Origin: Rodentibacter mrazii
Lineage (GTDB): Bacteria; Pseudomonadota; Gammaproteobacteria; Enterobacterales; Pasteurellaceae
Assembly: GCF_001998825.1 (NCBI RefSeq)
Contig: NZ_MLHG01000013.1
Span: 1 to 64,000, forward strand
Length of the DNA stretch: 64,000 nucleotides
Reading direction: 5' to 3'
Shown here: in pieces, positions 27,614 to 35,778 of the stretch
Layout: the number at the start of each line of letters is the position of its first letter
Numbering within the stretch: position 1 is the stretch's first letter
The notes under the pieces: generated by a model
Told to the model about the DNA's origin: nothing
The model's input: the letters and a program-made list of their open reading frames with translations, nothing else
Database searches by the model: none
Made by a program: the position numbers and the translations under genes

Positions 27614-28876
27614 TTAAAGTTTAACGACTTTAGCCTGTTTAATCATATTATCTGCCACTTCAAGAATAGTGATTTGCAAACCTTCGATTTCACAAACTGT
27701 GCCTTCATCAGGAATTTCCTCTAAGTGTTCAAGAATTAAACCATTGAAGGTGCGGGCATCTTCGGTATCTAATTCCCACCCAAACATTTTATTCAAATCA
27801 CGCAGATTCGCCGAGCCGTCAATAAGCATTGAGCCGTCTGATTGTTGTACCACTTCCTCGTCAATAGTCGGCGCAGTAGAAGTGGTAAAATCACCGACAA
27901 TTTCTTCTAGAATATCCTCTAAGGTCACTAAGCCTTTAATATCACCATATTCATCTACAACTAAGCCTATACGCTCTTTATTTGCACGGAAGTTCATTAA
28001 CTGCGTTTTCAATGGCGTGCCTTCCGGAATAAAATACACTTCGTCCGTAGCTCGAATTAAGGTTTCTTTAGTAAATTCATTTTTCTCAAGTAATAAACGG
28101 AAAGCTTCACGTACACGTAAAATACCCAATACATTCTCGTCTAAACTTCCTTTGTACAGCACCACACGATTATGCGCCGCATGATTCAGCTGACGCATTA
28201 TTGCTTTCCATTCATCATCAATATCAATACCGCCAATTTCATTGCGAGGCACCATAATGTCATCTACGGTGACAGTGCCCATGTCAAGAATGGAAAGTAA
28301 CATTTGAGGATGTTGCTCATCAGGCGTAGCTTCTCCAGCTTCAGTCACAATACTTCTTAATTCTTCATGGCTAATCACCTGTTTTTGCATATCCGGTTTT
28401 AGCCCTATTAATCTCATTAAGGATTTCGTAAAAATATTCATTAACCAAACGAGTGGATAAAAGACTTTTAGCAGAAAAGATAAAATATGGCTTGAAAATA
28501 ACCCGACTTTCTCAGGGTACATTGCCGCAACGGTTTTCGGGAAAATTTCAGAGAAAACCAGCATAACAAAGGTTAATAACCCTGTTGCTATCGCCACACC
28601 GGCATCGCCATATAAACGCATCCCAATCATTGTCGCAATAGCTGAGGCACTAATATTGACAAGATTATTGAAAATAAGAATGAAACTTAACAAGGTATCG
28701 GGCTTCTTAAGCAATTTTTCAGCTTTTTTCGCCCCTTTATTATTTTGTTCGGCAAGAAAACGTAAGCGATATTTGTTCAGCGAAAGCAAGCCGGTTTCCG
28801 AGCCGGAAAAATACGCCGATAAAACTAAACAGATAATGAGAGTGATAAATAAAGTACTAAGGGGAATACTGTCCAA
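27614..28876 (-). CDS. yfjD: HlyC/CorC-family membrane protein YfjD
   Basis: 420 residues, similar along its whole length to E. coli YfjD. Residues 1-190 are the DUF21 membrane domain with YFSGSETGLLSLNKYRLR. Two CBS domains follow (IMVPRNEIGGIDID, VDEYGDIKGLVTLEDILEE), then the CorC_HlyC domain at the end. Members are linked to magnesium or cobalt efflux; the ion here is not readable. The start codon is TTG behind AGGA at normal spacing; no ATG gives a better N-terminus. The yfjD-ypjD-ffh neighbourhood matches E. coli. Confidence 0.92.
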   Translation of the reverse strand: MDSIPLSTLFITLIICLVLSAYFSGSETGLLSLNKYRLRFLAEQNNKGAKKAEKLLKKPDTLLSFILIFNNLVNISASAIATMIGMRLYGDAGVAIATGLLTFVMLVFSEIFPKTVAAMYPEKVGLFSSHILSFLLKVFYPLVWLMNIFTKSLMRLIGLKPDMQKQVISHEELRSIVTEAGEATPDEQHPQMLLSILDMGTVTVDDIMVPRNEIGGIDIDDEWKAIMRQLNHAAHNRVVLYKGSLDENVLGILRVREAFRLLLEKNEFTKETLIRATDEVYFIPEGTPLKTQLMNFRANKERIGLVVDEYGDIKGLVTLEDILEEIVGDFTTSTAPTIDEEVVQQSDGSMLIDGSANLRDLNKMFGWELDTEDARTFNGLILEHLEEIPDEGTVCEIEGLQITILEVADNMIKQAKVVKL

Positions 28877-28954
28877 GGGTTGATCCTTTTTATTCGTTAA
28901 TCATCATCCGTAAGTTGTATAAATCTGCAAGATCTGTGGAGTTGCAAATATTTT

Positions 28955-28976
28955 TGTGCGTAAAATTTTACTCACA
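28955..28976. promoter_or_regulatory. 22-bp near-perfect palindrome upstream of yfjD
   Basis: TGTGCGTAAAATTTTACTCACA pairs at 10 of 11 positions across its centre and lies about 80-100 bases upstream of the yfjD start. It is too AT-rich in the middle for a strong terminator, so a protein-binding operator is plausible. No regulator can be named; the TGTG/CACA ends hint at CRP but the spacing is wrong. Confidence 0.35.
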
Positions 28977-29009
28977 CTTCATTTCACAAACCTACGGCTC
29001 AATAATAAA

Positions 29010-29036
29010 GGCGAATCCCTGTTCGCCCTATTTTTA
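29010..29036 (-). terminator. ypjD terminator
   Basis: Stem GGCGAA/TTCGCC with a six-base loop directly after the ypjD stop codon. In the minus direction it is followed by TTTATTATT. Confidence 0.6.
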
Positions 29037-29819
29037 AATTAACCGACTACCAAAATAAGCAATCGTGAGAAAAATAATACCTGAAATAGCGTAAATAATC
29101 ATCCTTTTTCCACGCCATCCTAATCGCCAATGACCAAAAAGTGCTACGCCAAATATCAACCAAGCCAAAAATGAAAATCCGGCTTTATGAATATTTTCTG
29201 CCGTAAGTACATTGATAGAATGATAAACACCGGAAATTAAGGTCAATGTGAGAAGCAATTCCCCGATGGCAAATAACTTGAAGAAATGGCGTTCAACCGT
29301 GATGAGCGAAGGAATAACCGGTGGAAACAGCGTTTTTTTGGCTTTTAAATGGTGATCAATCCAACCAATTTGAATAGCATAGAGCGTCGCAATAAAACAT
29401 ACCGCATAGGTGAAAATGGATAAGCCGATATGAAATAACATAGCAGAATCCTGATTTAATAACTGAATCATATGACTTGGCATAAATGTCTCTAAAACCA
29501 CATTAAAAATAGAGAAGGAAAACACAATCGGCAATAAAAACCACATAGAATTTACCACCAACATAGCCAATATTGCCAAAATCGCAATATTTACACTCAT
29601 TAATGAACTGATTTCAACTAAGCTAAACTTACGTTCTAAGGCTAATTCCTGTAATGCAGGATAAAGGCTTATCAGATGGAATACGACGGCTAAAAGTGCG
29701 GTCAAAAAGAATAATGTTTTTTTCGGACGGCGTTTTTCGTTATCCGAAGAGTTAAGCAATGGCGCAATCATTAATGCGCTAATTAAATAAAACAAAATCG
29801 AAAAAACGGCAAACCACAT
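29034..29819 (-). CDS. ypjD: CcsA-like inner membrane protein YpjD
   Basis: 261 residues with about eight hydrophobic helices, homologous to E. coli YpjD, a member of the cytochrome c assembly (CcsA/CcmC) superfamily of unknown specific role. The superfamily region runs from HIGLSIFTYAVCFIATLYAIQ to AGFSFLAWLIFGVALFGHWRLGWRG. The separate ccm operon at the right end of the window makes a direct part in cytochrome c maturation less likely. It is divergent from ffh as in enterics. Confidence 0.9.
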   Translation of the reverse strand: MWFAVFSILFYLISALMIAPLLNSSDNEKRRPKKTLFFLTALLAVVFHLISLYPALQELALERKFSLVEISSLMSVNIAILAILAMLVVNSMWFLLPIVFSFSIFNVVLETFMPSHMIQLLNQDSAMLFHIGLSIFTYAVCFIATLYAIQIGWIDHHLKAKKTLFPPVIPSLITVERHFFKLFAIGELLLTLTLISGVYHSINVLTAENIHKAGFSFLAWLIFGVALFGHWRLGWRGKRMIIYAISGIIFLTIAYFGSRLI

Positions 29820-29917
29820 AATCGTTGTCTCTTGTTAGGAATTGTTATTATTTTAACGTTCTGATTCCGAATTCGCTATAAATTTATTTGAAATGATGAA
29901 AAACGCCTAGATTTCGG

Positions 29918-29923
29918 TATAAT
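29918..29923 (+). promoter_or_regulatory. -10 box of ffh promoter
   Basis: Perfect TATAAT 34 bases upstream of the ffh ATG. No convincing -35 at 16-18 bases. Confidence 0.45.
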
Positions 29924-29957
29924 CACGACAATTTTTGATGAAAAAACAGGATTAAGA

Positions 29958-31346
29958 ATGTTTGAGAATTTATCTGATCGCCTTTCGAAAACCTTACGCA
30001 ATATCACGGGGAAAGGTCGTTTAACGGAAGATAATATTAAAGAAACCCTACGTGAAGTGCGTATGGCATTGTTGGAAGCCGATGTAGCATTACCGGTGGT
30101 GCGTGAATTTATCGCAAAAGTAAAGGAAAGCGCATTAGGCGAAGAAGTCAATAAAAGTTTAACCCCGGGGCAAGAATTCTTAAAAATCGTACAACGTGAG
30201 CTTGAAAAAGCCATGGGTGAAGCAAATGAAAGCTTAAATCTTGCTACCCAGCCCCCGGCAGCCATTTTAATGGCAGGTTTACAAGGTGCAGGGAAAACCA
30301 CCAGCGTGGGAAAATTGGCAAAATTCTTGCGTGAACGCCATAAAAAGAAAGTATTGGTCGTCTCTGCCGATGTGTACCGCCCTGCGGCAATCAAACAATT
30401 GGAAACTTTGGCACAATCCGTAGGCGTGGATTTCTTCCCATCAGATGTCAAACAAAATCCGGTAGAGATTGCCAAAGCCGCCCTTTCAGAAGCCAAACTC
30501 AAGTTCTATGATGTTCTCATCGTGGATACTGCCGGTCGCCTACACGTAGATGGCGAAATGATGGATGAAATCAAACAAATCCACAGTGCATTAAATCCAA
30601 TCGAAACCCTCTTTACCGTTGATGCGATGACGGGGCAAGATGCGGCAAACACCGCCAAAGCGTTTAATGAAGCATTACCGCTCACCGGCGTAATCCTCAC
30701 CAAAGTAGATGGCGATGCCCGTGGCGGGGCGGCATTGTCAATCCATCAAATTACAGGTAAACCGATTAAATTCCTTGGTGTGGGGGAAAAAACCGATGCT
30801 CTTGAGCCATTCCACCCGGATCGTGTCGCCTCTCGTATTTTAGGCATGGGGGATGTGCTTTCCCTTATCGAAGATCTTGAACGTTCGGTAGATCGCGAAA
30901 AAGCGGAAAAAATGGCGCAGAAATTCAAGAAAGGTGATGCCTTTACCCTTGATGATTTCCGTGAACAATTGATCGAAATGAAAAAAATGGGCGGAATGAT
31001 GTCCATGTTGGAAAAGCTCCCCGGTGCGAAGAATTTACCAGATCACGTTAAAAACCAAGTGGACGATAAAATGTTCATCAAAATGGAAGCGATCATTAAC
31101 TCTATGACTTTAAAAGAGCGTGCCAATCCCGACATTATCAAAGGTTCCCGACGTCGCCGCATTGCATTAGGTTCCGGCACACAAGTGCAAGATGTGAACA
31201 AATTACTCAAACAATTTGATGAAATGCAACGTATGATGAAAAAAATGCGTAAAGGCGGAATGTCGAAAATGATGCGGGGTATGCAAGGTTTAATGGGCGG
31301 AGGCTTGGGCGGTCTTGGTGGTTTAGGGGGAATGTTTAAACGTTAG
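29958..31346 (+). CDS. ffh: signal recognition particle protein Ffh
   Basis: 462 residues, SRP54. The N domain (ALLEADVALPVV) is followed by the GTPase domain with P-loop GLQGAGKTTS near residue 109, DVYRPAAIKQL, VDTAGRLH and TKVDGDARGGA. The Met-rich M domain (MKKMGGMMSMLEKLPG, SRRRRIALGSG, MMKKMRKGGM) binds 4.5S RNA and signal sequences, and a flexible Gly/Leu tail ends in GMFKR. It targets nascent membrane proteins to FtsY and SecYEG. Confidence 0.98.
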   Translation: MFENLSDRLSKTLRNITGKGRLTEDNIKETLREVRMALLEADVALPVVREFIAKVKESALGEEVNKSLTPGQEFLKIVQRELEKAMGEANESLNLATQPPAAILMAGLQGAGKTTSVGKLAKFLRERHKKKVLVVSADVYRPAAIKQLETLAQSVGVDFFPSDVKQNPVEIAKAALSEAKLKFYDVLIVDTAGRLHVDGEMMDEIKQIHSALNPIETLFTVDAMTGQDAANTAKAFNEALPLTGVILTKVDGDARGGAALSIHQITGKPIKFLGVGEKTDALEPFHPDRVASRILGMGDVLSLIEDLERSVDREKAEKMAQKFKKGDAFTLDDFREQLIEMKKMGGMMSMLEKLPGAKNLPDHVKNQVDDKMFIKMEAIINSMTLKERANPDIIKGSRRRRIALGSGTQVQDVNKLLKQFDEMQRMMKKMRKGGMSKMMRGMQGLMGGGLGGLGGLGGMFKR

Positions 31347-31388
31347 GATAAAATTAAAAGTGCGGTGAAAAATAACGGTATTTCTTCG

Positions 31389-31554
31389 GTATTATGTAGC
31401 AATGCACAAACATAGAAATTTCAACAACATGTAGGGACACACCGCGTGTGTCCGCTATAAAATCAAATCATTTCAATATGTTAAAATCCGGACACACGCA
31501 GTGTGTCCCTACAAGAGAACAAAAAAACAACTTTATGTAACTGCTACATAATAT
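31389..31554. mobile_element. MITE-like palindromic element, copy 2
   Basis: About 165 bp sharing with copy 1 the terminal repeats (TATTATGTAGCA ... TGCTACATAATA), the AATGCACAAA and TAGAAATTT segments, the facing GGGACACAC/GTGTGTCCC cores and the central ATCATTTCAAT-GTTAAAAT. It lies 42 bases after ffh. Both copies are flanked by TA-containing sequence, which would fit TA-target insertion; this is tentative. Confidence 0.75.
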
Positions 31555-31586
31555 TGTATTTCTTAATCGCACTTTTTCATCCACTC

Positions 31587-31600
31587 TTGATCTCGATCAA
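31587..31600. promoter_or_regulatory. perfect FNR-type box
   Basis: TTGATCTCGATCAA is an exact match to the FNR consensus TTGAT-N4-ATCAA. It is centred about 63 bases upstream of the start predicted from a TATACT -10 at 31645-31650, close to a class I activator position. It suggests anaerobic control of the downstream small gene. Confidence 0.6.
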
Positions 31601-31644
31601 GCCAATACCCGCTTTTTAGTATGGGTTTTATGCCTCTTCAACTT

Positions 31645-31650
31645 TATACT
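31645..31650 (+). promoter_or_regulatory. candidate -10 box
   Basis: TATACT 36 bases upstream of the next ATG. No good -35, as expected for an activator-dependent promoter. Confidence 0.35.
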
Positions 31651-31685
31651 ACACTCACATTCAACTTTTCTTATAAAATTTCAAC

Positions 31686-32024
31686 ATGAGTGATAATCCA
31701 TTTAAAGCCCGTTGGTCTATGCAAGGCAATACCCTCTGTTTAGGACATTGGGACATTTCTTATCTTGATCTACCCATTACTTTACCTCGCGAACGCCGTG
31801 ATCAAGATATGGGTACAGAAAATATTTATAATTTTATGGACCCTGAAGATGAACTTTATCGAGAAGGATTAGGGAAAGATGAATGGATTGTCGAAAATAT
31901 TGAATGGCTTTCCGATGTGTTTATTGAACACAACATTCCATTGGAAGAAAATACAATACGGGCTTTTTATCAAGCTGTAAATAAAGAAGATTGGCGTTGT
32001 GGCAGTTGCGGTGGTTGTATTTAG
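31686..32024 (+). CDS. small acidic protein with C-terminal CGSCGGC motif, unknown function
   Basis: 112 residues, soluble, strongly acidic in the middle (DPEDELYREGLGKDEW), ending in CGSCGGCI. The CxxCxxC tail at the extreme C-terminus could bind a metal or iron-sulfur cluster or act as a redox-active thiol pair; an internal Cys (TLCLGHWD) also exists. I recognise no family. The upstream perfect FNR-type box points to expression without oxygen, which fits a redox or metal role. The following AEC permease gene is 72 bases away and may be separate. Confidence 0.75.
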   Translation: MSDNPFKARWSMQGNTLCLGHWDISYLDLPITLPRERRDQDMGTENIYNFMDPEDELYREGLGKDEWIVENIEWLSDVFIEHNIPLEENTIRAFYQAVNKEDWRCGSCGGCI

Positions 32025-32096
32025 AACAAATTATTTTGCCCTTTCTCATCATCTATAGTTTAATAAATTAATATTTTTCTTTGCGTTAAAAAATCT

Positions 32097-33026
32097 ATGG
32101 ATATTGCATTTTTACTCGGCAGCAAAATTATTGAACTCACCCTTATTGTACTAATGGGATATGGGCTGGTAAAAACCAAACTTTTAAAATCAGAAGACAG
32201 CAAAGCTCTCTCCATTATCGGGCTTTACATTATTAGCCCGGCAGTGATGATCGAAGCCTTCCAAATAGACTATACCCCTAAAATTCTCCAAGGATTAATG
32301 CTTTCTCTTGGTATGGCGGTATTTTTACACATTATTCTCATTGCTACAGGAAGCGGGCTAAAACGCCTGCTAAAGCTCGATCCCATTGAACACGCCACCG
32401 CTATTTATTCAAATTCAGGCAACTTGATCATTCCTATTGTAATGTCGCTTTTTGGGAAAGAATGGGTTATTTATGCCAGCTGTTTTATTGTGGTACAAAC
32501 TTTTTTGTTTTGGACACATTGCCGCCTGATTATTGTTGGGAAAGGCAATTTAAGCCTGAAAGTGATGGTGAAAAATATCAATATGTGGTCAATTTTTATT
32601 GGTGTTGTGCTATTCGTCTTTCAAATAAAATTACCGGCTTTTATTAACGGTACACTTTCTTCCATTGGCGTTTTCATCGGTCCAAATGCGATGTTAATTG
32701 CCGGAATGTTGATCGCTTCGATCCCACTGCGAACAATTTTTTCATCAAAACGCATTTATTTGGTCACCGCACTTCGCTTAGTATTGATCCCTATTTTTCT
32801 CCTGGTGATTATCAAACTTTGTGGCTTTGCCGGTTGGGTAGAAAATGGCGAAACTATTGCGATGATCAGCTTTCTAGCCACCACTAGTCCTTCTGCCGCC
32901 ACTGTTACGCAAATGGCCTTGATTTTCGGCAATAATGCTCAAAAAGCCAGTGCAATCTATGGTGTCACGACTTTCCTTTGCGTATTCACTATGCCATTTG
33001 TTATCGCACTTTATCAAATGTGGTGA
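32097..33026 (+). CDS. AEC-family (auxin efflux carrier-like) permease
   Basis: 309 residues with eight to ten hydrophobic helices of the AEC superfamily. The family pattern is visible in helix one (LIVLMGYGLVKTKLL), YSNSGNLIIPIVMSLFG in the middle, and ATTSPSAATVTQMALIFG near the end, where conserved small and polar residues line the transport path. Bacterial members move malate, malonate or other organic acids. The substrate is unknown, and I see no catabolic gene next to it. Confidence 0.85.
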   Translation: MDIAFLLGSKIIELTLIVLMGYGLVKTKLLKSEDSKALSIIGLYIISPAVMIEAFQIDYTPKILQGLMLSLGMAVFLHIILIATGSGLKRLLKLDPIEHATAIYSNSGNLIIPIVMSLFGKEWVIYASCFIVVQTFLFWTHCRLIIVGKGNLSLKVMVKNINMWSIFIGVVLFVFQIKLPAFINGTLSSIGVFIGPNAMLIAGMLIASIPLRTIFSSKRIYLVTALRLVLIPIFLLVIIKLCGFAGWVENGETIAMISFLATTSPSAATVTQMALIFGNNAQKASAIYGVTTFLCVFTMPFVIALYQMW

Positions 33027-33130
33027 GATAAACGAAAAGCAAGGACACACGCCGTTTCCCTGCCAATAAAGCCAAAAATCAGCTTTGTTCAACAGCGCTA
33101 TCATACTGAAAATGATGGAAAGTGCGGTCA

Positions 33131-33204
33131 CAAAATCCGAAGGATTTTGAATATTGGCTTTGTCAACGGCTCCGAAGGAGCGAATAAATCACCTCAGTGA
33201 TTTA
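33131..33204. repeat. three consecutive small palindromes
   Basis: CAAAATCC-GAA-GGATTTTG (33131-33149), GCTCC-GAA-GGAGC (33169-33181) and TAAATCAC-CTCA-GTGATTTA (33185-33204) follow each other between a convergent gene pair. The first two share the TCCGAAGGA centre. They may serve as terminators, but none has a good T-run. Confidence 0.5.
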
Positions 33205-33211
33205 TGAGTAA

Positions 33212-33457
33212 TTATTTCAACGTTTTTGAAAGAGGTTGTTCTTTCTTCAAACGGTAAAGTTGATAGAGGTTTACGAAAACAAGAAAAGCGTTCAGTACCG
33301 CAACAGGATAGGCACCAATAATCATACCGTAAATCACGAACAAAACAGCGCCAATACTATTTACAATTCGCAAGTAAACAATTGATTTAAACAAAAATGA
33401 AGCCGCTACAAAAAACGTTGCTATGTAGCCTAACGATTCTATTAAGTTTAATTCCAT
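33212..33457 (-). CDS. small YgjV-like inner membrane protein
   Basis: 81 residues with three hydrophobic segments and a basic C-terminus (LYRLKKEQPLSKTLK). From memory the pattern ESLGYIATFFVAASFLFKSI and FVIYGMIIGAYPVAVLNAF resembles the YgjV family of short membrane proteins; function unknown. A GGAGAG ribosome site precedes the ATG. It is downstream of azlD on the same strand, 129 bases apart. Confidence 0.65.
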   Translation of the reverse strand: MELNLIESLGYIATFFVAASFLFKSIVYLRIVNSIGAVLFVIYGMIIGAYPVAVLNAFLVFVNLYQLYRLKKEQPLSKTLK

Positions 33458-33586
33458 TATATCTCTCCGTTCTTCGTCAAAATAAATGTGGGCAGCATAA
33501 TAAAAGATTTAGGGAAAGAGGAAAAGAGACGAAATAAAGGCAACCGATTGCACAATAAAGAATTTTTATTTTACGCCCTCAAAAGA

Positions 33587-33916
33587 TTAAACAAAGACAG
33601 TTTGAACTAAAATCATATAAAAAATCGTGCCTACGGCAATGGACAGAAACATATTCTTTTTCCAAAAATGTAGCGCCAAAACCAATGCTCCGGCAAGAAA
33701 ATCGGGGATACCGTGATAGCCGCTCAATATATCAATATTTTTATAACAATATATGACAAGCATTCCGAACATCGCAGCAGGTAACACTTTTCCCAAATAG
33801 CGGATATATTCAGGGACTAGACGGTTTGCCGGAAAAATCCAGAAAGGCAAAAGACGGGTAAATTGCACGGCAAGCACACAAACACCTATCGTTATAATCT
33901 GTTCCGTTAAAGTCAT
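33587..33916 (-). CDS. azlD: AzlD-family branched-chain amino acid exporter subunit
   Basis: 109 residues with three to four helices, the small partner of an AzlC-type exporter. Conserved features are the N-terminal RLLPFWIF segment and YIRYLGKVLPAAMFGMLVIYC. It overlaps the azlC stop as ATGA with GGAGG nine bases upstream. Together the pair resembles BrnFE of Corynebacterium and YgaZH of E. coli. Confidence 0.88.
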   Translation of the reverse strand: MTLTEQIITIGVCVLAVQFTRLLPFWIFPANRLVPEYIRYLGKVLPAAMFGMLVIYCYKNIDILSGYHGIPDFLAGALVLALHFWKKNMFLSIAVGTIFYMILVQTVFV

Positions 33917-34635
33917 TTTAACGCCTCCAATTTACTTTCTATTTTAGGACGGCGTAGTGTTAGGATTACCCATATGCCGATTAAGGTTGGGATTAAAAAA
34001 TGCTGTTTTCCTACGATGAGCAAAGAAACCAAAGCAATCCCTAAACCAAACAAAGAACTTTCATGAGATTTTTCTTTCATCCAATTCTCAGCAAAAATCA
34101 CCAAGAAAAGTGCGGTCATAGCAAACTCAACGCCCTTTAAATCAACGGGTAACACCTCTCCAAATAAATTTCCCATCGCTGCGCCCAACACCCAATAAAT
34201 ATGTAGATATAGACTCACAAAAAACATATACCAGCCTTTATCTAAGTGCGGTGGGGTTTTTGACATATAATTCAATGAGAAAGATTCGTCCACCAAGGAA
34301 CTAATTAAATACCAACGTTTTTTGCCGAGATGAACGCCGTATTTTTCTAACATAGAAATGCCATAGAAAATTTGTCTGCCGCTTACCATTAGCGTCACTA
34401 ACAATACACTTATCGGAGAAAAAGGCAGCACTAACGCACTGGCAGCGATAAATTCAACCGATCCGGCATAAATTAATAACGCCATCAATGTAGGGTACCA
34501 AACACCAAAACCCAGTGCTTTCATATAAATGCCATAGGCTACGCCAAGAAATAAAAATCCGGCAATCATCGGTGCACTATAAGGTAATGCTGCTTTCGCT
34601 GCGGCACGGATAGGATGTGCTTTAGAAAAATCCAT
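33913..34635 (-). CDS. azlC: AzlC-family amino acid exporter, large subunit
   Basis: 240 residues with seven or so membrane helices: SAPMIAGFLFLGVAYGIYMK at the start, AGSVEFIAASALVLPFSP and GRQIFYGISMLEKYG in the core, and DESFSLNY after it. AzlCD/YgaZH/BrnFE pairs export valine, leucine, isoleucine and in some species methionine. Its ATG abuts the metR stop with a GAGGGAG ribosome site inside the metR end, so the operon metR-azlC-azlD is certain. The MetR partner suggests methionine as substrate here. Confidence 0.9.
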   Translation of the reverse strand: MDFSKAHPIRAAAKAALPYSAPMIAGFLFLGVAYGIYMKALGFGVWYPTLMALLIYAGSVEFIAASALVLPFSPISVLLVTLMVSGRQIFYGISMLEKYGVHLGKKRWYLISSLVDESFSLNYMSKTPPHLDKGWYMFFVSLYLHIYWVLGAAMGNLFGEVLPVDLKGVEFAMTALFLVIFAENWMKEKSHESSLFGLGIALVSLLIVGKQHFLIPTLIGIWVILTLRRPKIESKLEALK

Positions 34636-35583
34636 TTACTCCCTCGCTAATTCTAAAACGGACAATCCCGGTAAAGTGGAAAAACTTTGAGATTTAACGG
34701 TTTGATAAAAATCTTCCATATAAGCAAGACTTTCATCTTCTTTTCGAATGGCTGCATATAAATTGCTATACAAACCTTCTTGCGTAACTTTTCGTGCGAC
34801 TACATAACCTTTTTCAAGGTATGGCAATGCCGCCCAATAAGGAACAGTGGCAATACCACGGCGACTTGCGACTAGTTGAATCATTGCGATCGTCAGTTCT
34901 GTGGTACGACGTATCGGATTAATTCCTTTCGGTTTTAACACTTTACGCAATAGATCTAACATATCATCCGGTACGGGATAAGTTACCCATGTTTCATCGG
35001 CAAAATCCTCCGCCTCCCAAACCGCTTTTTCTGCCAAAACATGATCTTTCGAACAAATCCCCATCATTTCATAAGAAAAGAGCGGTTTAAAAATCACCTC
35101 ATCATTGTCTTCGATTTCCGAAACAATGACACAATCTGCTCGATGAGAAAGCAATAATCCTATCGGATCCGTATGAAAACCGGACACAATATCCAGTTCC
35201 ACCAAGCCCCAATTCTGGCGAAACGCATCCATTGCAGGCATTAACCAATCGAAGCAAGTATGACATTCCACCGCAATTCGCAGCTGCCCTGCCTCACCAT
35301 GTTTAACACGAATTAAATCACGCTCCGCATCAATCACTTTTGGCATTACTTCATTGGCAAGACGAATCAAACGCTCCCCAGCTGCGGTAAAACGCAACGG
35401 ATGACTCTTGCGTTCAAACAAGGGCAAACCAAATTGATCTTCAATGAGTTTTATTTGATGGGAAAGAGCGGATTGAGTGAGATAAACCCGTTTCGCCGCT
35501 AACGAAACACTGCCCGTTTCTTTTAAGGCGAGCAGCGTTTTAAGATGTCGAAATTCAAGAAATGTGGGCTTCATGAGTACCAT
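34636..35583 (-). CDS. metR: LysR-family regulator, MetR-like
   Basis: 315 residues. The N-terminal winged HTH (FRHLKTLLALKETGSVSLAA, LTQSALSHQIKLIEDQFG, FERKSHPLRFT) and the effector domain opening LRIAVECHTCFDWLMPAMDAF follow E. coli MetR closely, including the ECH(T/S)C motif. MetR senses homocysteine and activates methionine genes; here it heads an exporter operon instead of facing metE. The ATG at 35583 has no clear ribosome site, and a second ATG three codons on is equally possible. An ATTCAT/ATGAAT inverted repeat overlaps the start and may be an autoregulatory site. Confidence 0.85.
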   Translation of the reverse strand: MVLMKPTFLEFRHLKTLLALKETGSVSLAAKRVYLTQSALSHQIKLIEDQFGLPLFERKSHPLRFTAAGERLIRLANEVMPKVIDAERDLIRVKHGEAGQLRIAVECHTCFDWLMPAMDAFRQNWGLVELDIVSGFHTDPIGLLLSHRADCVIVSEIEDNDEVIFKPLFSYEMMGICSKDHVLAEKAVWEAEDFADETWVTYPVPDDMLDLLRKVLKPKGINPIRRTTELTIAMIQLVASRRGIATVPYWAALPYLEKGYVVARKVTQEGLYSNLYAAIRKEDESLAYMEDFYQTVKSQSFSTLPGLSVLELARE

Positions 35584-35722
35584 TCATAAAATAATCAAAA
35601 TGAATGAGCAATATGATACCGTAAAACAGGGAAAATTAAAGCTTAAGGAATAAGAACCTTTTTTCTTAGTGATATTTTCATTACTTATTATATTAAATAC
35701 AATTACTCTGAGCATATATACA

Positions 35723-35754
35723 AAAATAGAGGCATCAGTTGTTGCCTCTATTTT
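35723..35754. terminator. terminator after the M20 peptidase gene
   Basis: A 12-bp stem AAAATAGAGGCA/TGCCTCTATTTT with an eight-base loop, between the peptidase gene and metR. T-runs on both sides. Confidence 0.8.
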
Positions 35755-35778
35755 CTATGAGATTTCTTGCGTTGAAAT

